From Candidatus Omnitrophota bacterium (GTDB lineage Bacteria > Hinthialibacterota > Hinthialibacteria > Hinthialibacterales > Hinthialibacteraceae), in NCBI GenBank assembly GCA_016934335.1, contig JAFGTC010000177.1:1-35605 (forward strand): DNA of 35,605 nt. The letters run 5' to 3'. Made by a program: the position numbers and the translations under genes. This document shows, piece after piece, positions 1-6,227 of this stretch (within the stretch, counting starts at the first letter, position 1; every line of letters starts with the position of its first letter). Below the pieces are notes generated by a model that was given only the letters and a program-made list of their open reading frames with translations, did not search any database and was not told the DNA's origin.

Positions 1-4
1 ATTA

Positions 5-1516
5 TTAACGAGTGAGGCCGAAGACGAATAGGGAACTGTTGGGCAACGTAGGTCCATCGAATCCGATGATGGCGCTGCCTGATACGTCGTAACCTGAACC
101 GTTGGAATAATAATCGCCGCTTCCTCCAGAATCGTCACCTGATCCGCCGGGCGTACCAAATTGATATCCGCTCGCTTGGACGATGATTCCTTTGTCGCCG
201 CCTTTGACGACATCTACAATTTCTATTGTAGCAAAACCAACGATCTGATAAACAAGATTCTCTCCTGTAGGTTTTTTCTCCTTGCTGTCAGGTGGTAATT
301 CATCCCCGCCCAGATCGTGTTTGTTGTAGTCGCCATTGAAAATTGTGAGGATAAACGGATCGCCGATCAATCGTTCGCTGAATTCACCTTTGCCTAAAAT
401 GGCGTTTTTGATGCTCCAACTGATGCCTGTGTCGCCGTCAACCAGTTCGTATTTGTATTCCTCATCTATATCGATAAGGCCATTTCCATTGCTGTCTACC
501 CAGGCAAAGTCATCGCTGTCCAACGCAAATTGGCCGCCAGCCTTTTCTAAATCCTCGTCGCTAACGCCGTAGGCGATTTGGCGCTTCAAATCGTTGGCGC
601 TATTGTTTTCGTCGCCAATATCGATGGTTCCATAGTTGCCTGAAGATCCTGTATCCAGAGGATACATATCCATTTCCAATTTGCCGTCACTACCGGAAAC
701 AGCTTCCCATTCGCCTTCTTCCCCTGACAAAGGAACTAACATCAACTCATCTTTCAGAGTGACAGTAATGATTTCACCGTCTATATTTTCATATTCAATT
801 GTGTAAGGATAGTCTGGATCATCATATGGTGAAGTAACATAATGTTGTGCATAACTTTCCTGCGCCTCATAGTATTTATTCCAAAAACTATAGTGGATTG
901 TGAAGGGCCAAAGCTTGGGATCTGCCATCCCGGAATTTCCGCCGCTGGAGGATTCGCCGCCTCCTTCCTCGGAAGAATCACCGCCGTCATCGTCGCGGCC
1001 GCCTTGGCCGGGGGCCGAATCGAATCCGATGACTCGATCGGTGATGAACGCTCTGGCTTTAGCTTGCAGTTGGACTTCACTTGTTCCGGTGATGCCTCCC
1101 ACAAATAATGCCAGTGCGCCATTGAGGGCATGAGATCGTTTGACGAATACTTCAACTGTGTTTATCTCAGGACCAAATGGATTAAGTTCTTTGTTGATAT
1201 TGAAGGGATCATCCATAAAGCCGATGTGGACGTCTGCTTCGTCTACGGTTAGAGAATCTACTTCGGCGGCCGGGTTATAGGTCCCATATTCGAGGGCGCG
1301 CGCTTTCGCATTTAGTTCCAAATTAGGATCGGTCTGATCTTTTAATTCCCACATAGCGGCCAGGGCGGCGGAGTCGGCGGCGTGCTGCAGTTCGGACTTG
1401 GTGGTGTAGACATAGCCGACGTCGACCGCGAAGGCAATCATGAACATCATGACGGTGATTAAGACGAGGAACAAGACAATTATAGTACCGCGGTTTTTTT
1501 CAGTCCGTTTCAACAT
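5..1516 (-). CDS. TadG-like (Tad domain) surface/pilus-associated protein, paralogue 1
   Basis: 503 residues. A basic N-terminus is followed by one hydrophobic segment (about residues 11-31) and the block SELQHAADSAALAAMWELKD, typical of the Tad/TadG N-terminal domain of Flp-pilus-associated proteins. A Gly/Ser/Asp/Glu-rich linker (about 170-195) leads to a C-terminal part with LWPFTI, MYP, GNYGTIDIG and DTGISW blocks, ending in SSLFVFGLTR. Residues 341-352 (DSNGNGLIDIDE) match a 12-residue EF-hand calcium loop. The start is supported by AGGAG just upstream. Probably membrane-anchored or exported, with most of the chain outside; role unknown. Two paralogues follow upstream on the same strand. 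No TadA, TadB, TadC, RcpA or Flp gene is in the window, so assembly by a Tad machine is inference. The stop codon is four bases from the window edge, so more copies could lie beyond. Confidence 0.8.
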   Translation of the reverse strand: MLKRTEKNRGTIIVLFLVLITVMMFMIAFAVDVGYVYTTKSELQHAADSAALAAMWELKDQTDPNLELNAKARALEYGTYNPAAEVDSLTVDEADVHIGFMDDPFNINKELNPFGPEINTVEVFVKRSHALNGALALFVGGITGTSEVQLQAKARAFITDRVIGFDSAPGQGGRDDDGGDSSEEGGGESSSGGNSGMADPKLWPFTIHYSFWNKYYEAQESYAQHYVTSPYDDPDYPYTIEYENIDGEIITVTLKDELMLVPLSGEEGEWEAVSGSDGKLEMDMYPLDTGSSGNYGTIDIGDENNSANDLKRQIAYGVSDEDLEKAGGQFALDSDDFAWVDSNGNGLIDIDEEYKYELVDGDTGISWSIKNAILGKGEFSERLIGDPFILTIFNGDYNKHDLGGDELPPDSKEKKPTGENLVYQIVGFATIEIVDVVKGGDKGIIVQASGYQFGTPGGSGDDSGGSGDYYSNGSGYDVSGSAIIGFDGPTLPNSSLFVFGLTR

Positions 1517-1588
1517 GATCAGTCTCCTACATCAGGCAAAATTAATTAACATTCATGGAATAAAAAAAACCTTAGTTGATTAGTCAAC

Positions 1589-1617
1589 ATTTTAGTGTTA
1601 TTTGATTTAATCAATAG
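1589..1617 (-). promoter_or_regulatory. Candidate promoter of TadG-like paralogue 1
   Basis: On the minus strand a CTATTG element (1612-1617) lies 17 nt from a -10-like TAAAAT (1589-1594), about 75 bp upstream of the start codon. The CTATT lies exactly 19 nt from the palindrome at 1637-1655, the spacing seen at the two sister genes. The -35 is a poor sigma-70 match, which would fit activator dependence (inference). Confidence 0.4.
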
Positions 1618-1636
1618 AGTAAATTGCTGATTTTAA

Positions 1637-1655
1637 TGTAGGGGGAATCCTGATA
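1637..1655. promoter_or_regulatory. 19-bp palindromic box upstream of paralogue 1 (degenerate copy)
   Basis: TGTAGGG-GGAAT-CCTGATA. The left half-site is perfect against the consensus TGTARGG-N5-CCTTACA seen upstream of the other two TadG-like genes; the right half has two mismatches. It lies 121 bp upstream of the start codon. Likely a binding site for an unidentified dimeric regulator. Confidence 0.5.
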
Positions 1656-1686
1656 TTTTTTGGCGGGAGATTTGCTAGAAGAGACA

Positions 1687-1717
1687 GAAAAGAGGATGGG
1701 TGCGATCCCATCCTCTT
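1687..1717 (-). terminator. Intrinsic terminator of TadG-like paralogue 2
   Basis: A perfect 11-bp stem (1690-1700 with 1707-1717) closes a 6-nt loop. On the minus strand it is followed by TTTTC. It lies 35 bp past the stop of the gene ending at 1752, so paralogue 2 is probably transcribed separately from paralogue 1. Confidence 0.85.
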
Positions 1718-1751
1718 ATTATAAATCTAAAATCAATAATGATTACTATTA

Positions 1752-3224
1752 TTAACGAGTGAGGCCGAAGACGAACATGGAACTGTTGATTACTTCAGGG
1801 CCATCAAAACCAATTATTGCATATTCTGAAACATCAAATCCTGTTGTACCTGATTCGTTATTTTCACCTTCGCCGGTAGAACCTGAAGAACCGTCAGTAA
1901 TACTATAACCTACTGGTTGGACAACTAAATGAGAACCGTCTTGACCACCAATTACTAAATCCATAATTTTTACGGTCGCAAAACCTATGATGTTGTAATA
2001 AGTATTTTCACCAGGTCCAACTTCACCAAGTGAAGCATCATCGAAAAGTGTAACTATAACATCTTCACCGATCATATCCCGCGGGTATTGATTATTATTA
2101 TTATGAATGGGATTTTGAATTCCCATGCTAGTTCCCGTATCTGCATTAATTTTTTGCGATAATACTTGTTCCATATCACCATCTAAATCTATATCAAATA
2201 ATATAGGTTCATCATCATCAAGTTCAAAATCTTGATCATATTGCGCTCGCGCTAGTGCTATGTCAGCGTCACTTATTCCATAATTGATTTGAAACATCAA
2301 ATCATCTGTACTATTGTCGGTTGTGCCTATGTCTATAGTCCCAAAATTCCCTGGAGTTTTATCAGAACTATCTGGATACATGTTAAATTCTGGAATGAAT
2401 TTTTTTATAACGCCATATTTTTCATCAGATTTACCTTCATCAACGGTAGAATCTTCATTTATAATACCCATGTATGCATAATTATCTTCAAAGTAATATC
2501 TTTCAAATTCGCCGTCTTTATTCATATCAACTTCAACATAATTTGGGTTGTTTGTTCGATCTTCAGCATATTTTGTATAACCATTAAACCACTTCACCCA
2601 AAATGTTGCACTTATCGTGAAAGGCCACAAAACAGGATCCCTTTCGTCTGTCGGAGCATAATAATTTCCATCATATGATTCTAACCAATTATCTGTTGAT
2701 TCAACTTCTTCCCACCCAGGCGCCGAATCAAATCCAATAATCCGGTCCGTGATAAACGCTCTTGCTTTAGCTTGCAGTTGAACTTGTTTCGTTCCCGTGA
2801 TGCCGCCCATGAAAAGAGCGAGCGGGCCATTGAGGGTTTGGGAGCGGTTGACAAAGACTTCGACGGTGTTCATTTCCATGCCGTTTGGATCGAGTTCCTT
2901 GTAAATGTTGAAGGGATCGTCCATAAAGCCGATGTGGACGTCTGCTTGGTCTACGGTTAAAGAATCAACTTCGGCGGCCGGGTTATACGCGCCATATTCG
3001 AGGGCGCGCGCTTTCGCATTTGGCTCCAAATTAGGATCGGTTTTGTCTTTCAATTCCCACATGGCGGCCATGGCGGCGGAGTCGGCGGCGTGTTGGAGTT
3101 CGGATTTGGTGGTGTAGACGTAGCCGACGTCGACGGCGAAGGCGATCATGAACATCATGATGGTGATTAGAACAACAAAGAGGACGATGATTGTTCCGGT
3201 GTTTTTATCGGTTTTTTTAAACAT
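1752..3224 (-). CDS. TadG-like (Tad domain) surface/pilus-associated protein, paralogue 2
   Basis: 490 residues with the same plan as paralogue 1: hydrophobic segment at about 11-31, SELQHAADSAAMAAMWELKD block, N-terminal domain to about residue 170, variable centre, GNFGTIDIG and QINYGIS blocks, and a C-terminus ending SSMFVFGLTR. Start chosen at the ATG preceded by GGGAGG with 8-nt spacing. Two calcium-loop-like stretches are present: DMNKDGEFE (from residue 233) and DIDLDGDME (from residue 344). The central coding region is much more AT-rich than the N-terminal third (about 32% G+C in 2401-2640 against about 53% in 3001-3240, counted by hand), suggesting a mosaic gene. Own terminator at 1687-1717 and own upstream palindromes. 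Function unknown beyond the Tad-like architecture. Confidence 0.8.
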   Translation of the reverse strand: MFKKTDKNTGTIIVLFVVLITIMMFMIAFAVDVGYVYTTKSELQHAADSAAMAAMWELKDKTDPNLEPNAKARALEYGAYNPAAEVDSLTVDQADVHIGFMDDPFNIYKELDPNGMEMNTVEVFVNRSQTLNGPLALFMGGITGTKQVQLQAKARAFITDRIIGFDSAPGWEEVESTDNWLESYDGNYYAPTDERDPVLWPFTISATFWVKWFNGYTKYAEDRTNNPNYVEVDMNKDGEFERYYFEDNYAYMGIINEDSTVDEGKSDEKYGVIKKFIPEFNMYPDSSDKTPGNFGTIDIGTTDNSTDDLMFQINYGISDADIALARAQYDQDFELDDDEPILFDIDLDGDMEQVLSQKINADTGTSMGIQNPIHNNNNQYPRDMIGEDVIVTLFDDASLGEVGPGENTYYNIIGFATVKIMDLVIGGQDGSHLVVQPVGYSITDGSSGSTGEGENNESGTTGFDVSEYAIIGFDGPEVINSSMFVFGLTR

Positions 3225-3352
3225 TTTGGGGGCCTCCCGATACGCTTCAGGTTCGAATTATTTTACAACCCTGTCTATGCGTGCAATTGAAATGATATAA
3301 AATGAAACGATGAAAGATTACAAGACGAGGAGAATTTCGGCGTTGTTGCAAT

Positions 3353-3382
3353 ATTATACACTATTTTAATAAACTCGAATAG
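3353..3382 (-). promoter_or_regulatory. Candidate promoter of TadG-like paralogue 2
   Basis: On the minus strand CTATTC (3377-3382) precedes a perfect -10 TATAAT (3353-3358) by 18 nt. The CTATT element is 19 nt from the proximal palindrome (3402-3420), the same distance as at the sister genes. Predicted start of transcription is near 3346, giving a leader of about 120 nt. Confidence 0.45.
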
Positions 3383-3401
3383 GAGAAAATTCCCTTTTTT
3401 G

Positions 3402-3420
3402 TGTAAGGGAATCCCTGACA
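3402..3420. promoter_or_regulatory. 19-bp palindromic box, proximal copy, upstream of paralogue 2
   Basis: TGTAAGG-GAATC-CCTGACA. One mismatch separates the two 7-bp half-sites. It lies exactly 19 nt from the CTATT promoter element. Probable operator or activator site shared with the neighbouring TadG-like genes. Confidence 0.6.
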
Positions 3421-3430
3421 AAGAGGGTAA

Positions 3431-3449
3431 TGTAGGGTTGCGCCTTACA
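3431..3449. promoter_or_regulatory. 19-bp palindromic box, distal copy, upstream of paralogue 2
   Basis: TGTAGGG-TTGCG-CCTTACA. Both half-sites are identical to those of the box at 5208-5226 although the spacers differ completely. It begins 29 bp from the start of the proximal copy, close to three helical turns, so two dimers could bind near the same face of the DNA. Confidence 0.65.
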
Positions 3450-3475
3450 GAGTAAATGGGGATTTGATTACTCTG
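3448..3475. other. Inverted repeat downstream of paralogue 3
   Basis: CAGAGTAA and TTACTCTG form perfect 8-bp arms around a 12-nt spacer. The repeat abuts the distal palindromic box. No T-run follows on either strand, so it is not a standard terminator; it could be a second operator or a 3'-end hairpin of paralogue 3. Confidence 0.35.
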
Positions 3476-3482
3476 CAATGAG

Positions 3483-3514
3483 GGATTAACGATATTGATT
3501 TATCGTGTTAATCC
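3483..3514 (-). other. Hairpin overlapping the 3' end of paralogue 3
   Basis: Arms GGATTAA/TTAATCC plus CGATA/TATCG form a 12-bp stem with a 2-nt bulge and a 6-nt loop. It spans the stop codon at 3500-3502. There is no T-run, so it may protect the mRNA end rather than terminate transcription. Confidence 0.35.
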
Positions 3515-5092
3515 GTAAACGAACATGGAACTCGAGGGGATGACCGGGCCGTCGAATCCAATAATCGCGCTGCTGGAGACATCGTAGCCCATGGCGCTGT
3601 ATTGGCTGTCGCCGCTTCCTTCTCCTCCCGGAAGGGCGAATTCCGGATAGTCGGTCGGTTCAACCCGAATGCCTTTATCGCCGCCTTGAATGACGTCGAT
3701 AATCCGAACCGTACACCAGGAGACGAGTTGAAAAACCGTATTTTCTCCCGTAGCAGGTTTTAGCGGATCCAAATCATAATTGATTACTCCGCTATCCAGA
3801 TCTTGTTGGTTATAGGACTTATAAAAAAGCGGAAGAATCACGGTTGTACCTCTTAAATCTTCGCTGAATTCGCCTTGGCCGAGGATGGCGTTCTTCAGGC
3901 TCCAACTCAACCCGGTGTCTCCATCGATGAGTTTGTAGCCGGTCATGTTTTCTGTGGGCATTTCATTAGGGAATTCGAACGTTTCACTAAGAATATTTCC
4001 CGTTTCAAGATCGATCACGCCCTCGGTCAAAAAGAAACCTGTATGGCCGTTGTATTGGCTGTCAGCCAATTGAATATCCTCTGTGGTTACACCCTCTGCG
4101 ATTTGTCTTTTCAGGTCATCGGCGCTGTTGTTTGTTTTTCCGATGTCGATGGTTCCGAAATTGCCGGAGGCGTCGACGCCGATTGGATACATTTCGAACT
4201 CAGGGATAAACATGCCGTCAGAGCGTACTTGATAATCACCGCTTAGTGAATCCAACGCTCCGTCATGATAGGAATATTCGTCGGTTAGGGGAATAAGGTC
4301 GTCCGGATCGATGATTATTTCCTCATCCTCATCCTCCGGTTTAATATTTCCCACGCCGTCTTCATCCAAATCGTCAGCTAATCCGTTGCGGTCGGCGTCG
4401 ATATACATGCAGGGATGATAAGCGCTGTAAATAGGGTTGTTTTCACCCTTAAAGGCTCTCCAATACGCTTCCCAATAGAAATAATTGACGGTAAACGGCC
4501 ATAGTATGATGGATTTTGAATTACTTTGACCTCCGTCGCCGCCTTCCAATCCTCCTCCTCCCTCGCTGTAGACGGGATTAGCGCCCGGGGCGGAATCGAA
4601 TCCGATGATTCGATCGGTAATGAACGCGCGGGCTTTGGCCTGCAGTTGGACTTGGTCCGTGCCGGTGAAATTTCCCATGAACAAACCCAGTGTTCCATTG
4701 AGTTCCTGGGTGCGTTTGACGCACACTTCGACGGTATTCATTTCCATGCCGTAGGGATCGAGTTCTTTGTTGATGTTGAAAGGATCGTCCATGAATCCGA
4801 GGGCGACGTCATCTTCGGAGACGGTCAAGGCGCCGACCTCGGCGGCCTTGTTGAAGCCGCCGAATTCGATGGCTTTGGCTTTTGCGTTGCTGACAAGGTA
4901 GGGGTCGTTGCGGTCTTTCATTTCCCAGATGGCGGCCATGGCGGCCGAGTCGGCGGCGTGTTGGAGTTCGGCTTTCGTGGCGTAGACGTAGCCGACGTCG
5001 ATCGAGAAGGCGAGCATGAACATCATAATGGTTATGAGAACAAGAAACATCACGATGATGGTTCCTTTATTTTTGTTCGATTTTTGAAACAT
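3500..5092 (-). CDS. TadG-like (Tad domain) surface/pilus-associated protein, paralogue 3
   Basis: 530 residues, the longest of the three. Hydrophobic anchor at about 11-31, then AELQHAADSAAMAAIWEMKD, a Gly-rich linker near 175-190, LWPFTV, MYP, GNFGTIDIG, QIAEGV and DTGLSWSLKNAILG blocks, and the terminal SSMFVYGLTR. The variable centre is strongly acidic and includes DADRNGLADDLD (232-243), an EF-hand-like loop, followed by a run of Asp/Glu residues. Start supported by GGAG upstream. It is transcribed away from the prepilin at 5446, and the 353-bp divergent region holds a near-perfect palindromic box. Likely extracytoplasmic and anchored by the N-terminal segment. The exact role cannot be read from sequence. 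Confidence 0.8.
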   Translation of the reverse strand: MFQKSNKNKGTIIVMFLVLITIMMFMLAFSIDVGYVYATKAELQHAADSAAMAAIWEMKDRNDPYLVSNAKAKAIEFGGFNKAAEVGALTVSEDDVALGFMDDPFNINKELDPYGMEMNTVEVCVKRTQELNGTLGLFMGNFTGTDQVQLQAKARAFITDRIIGFDSAPGANPVYSEGGGGLEGGDGGQSNSKSIILWPFTVNYFYWEAYWRAFKGENNPIYSAYHPCMYIDADRNGLADDLDEDGVGNIKPEDEDEEIIIDPDDLIPLTDEYSYHDGALDSLSGDYQVRSDGMFIPEFEMYPIGVDASGNFGTIDIGKTNNSADDLKRQIAEGVTTEDIQLADSQYNGHTGFFLTEGVIDLETGNILSETFEFPNEMPTENMTGYKLIDGDTGLSWSLKNAILGQGEFSEDLRGTTVILPLFYKSYNQQDLDSGVINYDLDPLKPATGENTVFQLVSWCTVRIIDVIQGGDKGIRVEPTDYPEFALPGGEGSGDSQYSAMGYDVSSSAIIGFDGPVIPSSSMFVYGLTR

Positions 5093-5156
5093 GATTGATC
5101 TCCAATTTAAGGTAATTAAAATTTACAAATAGATAAGTATTATAGCTTTATGATAA

Positions 5157-5188
5157 ATTATATCGATCTTTTTTGGGGTTAATAATAG
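5157..5188 (-). promoter_or_regulatory. Candidate promoter of TadG-like paralogue 3
   Basis: On the minus strand a CTATTA element (5183-5188) lies 20 nt from TATAAT (5157-5162). The CTATT is again exactly 19 nt from the palindrome at 5208-5226. A second TATAAT at 5139-5144 is an alternative -10, so the precise start is uncertain. Confidence 0.4.
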
Positions 5189-5207
5189 GGCATTTCTCCC
5201 CTTTTCA

Positions 5208-5226
5208 TGTAGGGAAAAACCTTACA
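5208..5226. promoter_or_regulatory. 19-bp palindromic box upstream of paralogue 3
   Basis: TGTAGGG-AAAAA-CCTTACA, with half-sites identical to the box at 3431-3449. It lies 116 bp upstream of the paralogue 3 start and 220 bp upstream of the prepilin at 5446, so it could act on both. Geometry (7-5-7 dyad) suggests a dimeric DNA-binding protein. Confidence 0.65.
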
Positions 5227-5445
5227 AATCTTTTGGGATAAAGAAAATCAATGAAATCATGAGGAGACGGCCTGACAGTGAGGAGAAAAATGTCTTTGGG
5301 GAAGGATTTAACATCATATCGATTTTATTTTACAAAAATGGACGGCAGAAGTATTTATATCGCAGGATCAATCTATATAATGAAAATATCGATAACTTTA
5401 TCGTTTGATTTGGATCAGAATGAAAAAAGAGCAAGGGAGAAGGCC

Positions 5446-6102
5446 ATGGAAACAAGGCGAAGCGGTTTTACCTTAATTGAATTGTTGATTGTAGTCGCGA
5501 TCATCGGCATATTGGCGGCGATTGCCGTGCCCAATTTTTTGAATGCGCAGCTGCGAGCGAAGATTGCGCGGACGCAGGCGGACATGCGGGCGGTTTCGAT
5601 GGCGATTCTTCAATTCCAGATGGATCGAAACACGATGCTGCTGGATTATTGGGATGACGATTCGTCGTGGGCCCAGGAACGCTGGGAGAATGAGTTTCGG
5701 CAGGTAGGTCCTCGACCGCCGTACAATCGATTTGAGGAGCCTTATTTTCCATTGACCAGTCCGGTTTCGTATTTGAGCACTCCCCCGCAGGATCCGTTTG
5801 CCAAGATCGAACATTCCGTCGGATTCGGTGCGGATGAGAGAGGGCATTCTTATATTTACAACGATTGCGACCCCATGAGCGGCGGTGACGGGCAAGGGTA
5901 CGGCATTCCAACCAAGCCTATTCTGAAAGTCTGGGAGCATGCCTTGGTGAGCATTGGCCCGGACGGGTGGATCGGAGTGAATTCCAGCGGCGATTTGCGG
6001 GGCACGCCGTTTGACGCCTCCAACGGGGTATCGAGTGCGGGAGATTTGGTGCGTTTCAGCAGCGGGGGGAGCCCGCAGGATCCTCATTCGAGCAGCAACT
6101 AA
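5446..6102 (+). CDS. Orphan prepilin-type (type IV pilin-like/pseudopilin) protein
   Basis: 218 residues. Start chosen at the ATG preceded by AGGGAGAAGG, which gives a short leader METRRSG and the classical cleavage site G^FTLIE, then the hydrophobic helix LLIVVAIIGILAAIAVPNF. The C-terminal part has the YLSTPPQDPF and SIGPDGWIG blocks common in large pseudopilin families of Planctomycetes-like and candidate-phylum genomes. It would be processed by a prepilin peptidase (not in the window) and inserted in the inner membrane. It stands alone, far from the gsp operon, divergent from the TadG-like cluster and followed by a strong terminator. Whether it is a minor pilin or pseudopilin cannot be decided. 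Confidence 0.85.
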   Translation: METRRSGFTLIELLIVVAIIGILAAIAVPNFLNAQLRAKIARTQADMRAVSMAILQFQMDRNTMLLDYWDDDSSWAQERWENEFRQVGPRPPYNRFEEPYFPLTSPVSYLSTPPQDPFAKIEHSVGFGADERGHSYIYNDCDPMSGGDGQGYGIPTKPILKVWEHALVSIGPDGWIGVNSSGDLRGTPFDASNGVSSAGDLVRFSSGGSPQDPHSSSN

Positions 6103-6123
6103 CCGTACGCCGTTTTTGAATTA

Positions 6124-6171
6124 AAACGCCCAAGACCCTTTTTCCCTGATGGAGAAAGGACTTGGGCGTTT
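6124..6171. terminator. Bidirectional terminator between convergent genes
   Basis: An 11-bp outer stem (6124-6134 with 6161-6171) is continued after a small bulge by a 9-bp inner stem (37-45 with 51-59 of the 6100s) around a 5-nt loop. T-rich sequence follows on both strands. It serves the prepilin ending at 6102 and the DUF1080 gene ending at 6228. Confidence 0.85.
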
Positions 6172-6227
6172 GTGTAATATTTGACTTGAAATATTGCCTT
6201 GAAGGCTCGAGCGATGCGGCTGGAGGA

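Larger units (their letters stand above)
5093..5445. other. Divergent intergenic region between paralogue 3 and the orphan prepilin
   Basis: AT-rich 353-bp stretch with no convincing gene. It holds the palindromic box at 5208-5226 and two TATAAT hexamers on the minus strand (5157-5162 and 5139-5144). The frame of the prepilin stays open back to a GTG at 5278, but that extension encodes no leader-like sequence and an internal start with a ribosome-binding site is better supported. Confidence 0.6.

Noticed and set aside
3275..3478. Open frame of 67 codons on the minus strand in the promoter region of paralogue 2
   Set aside because: It overlaps the palindromes and the predicted promoter, has no recognisable domain and no ribosome-binding site.
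4526..5098. Open frame of 190 codons on the plus strand opposite the N-terminal region of TadG-like paralogue 3
   Set aside because: It is antisense to a conserved domain, has no ribosome-binding site, and its Gly/Val/Asp/Phe-rich translation is a codon-bias artefact.
5278..5445. 56-codon N-terminal extension of the prepilin at 5446
   Set aside because: It would place the type III leader far inside the protein; the ATG at 5446 has a strong ribosome-binding site and gives a normal seven-residue leader.
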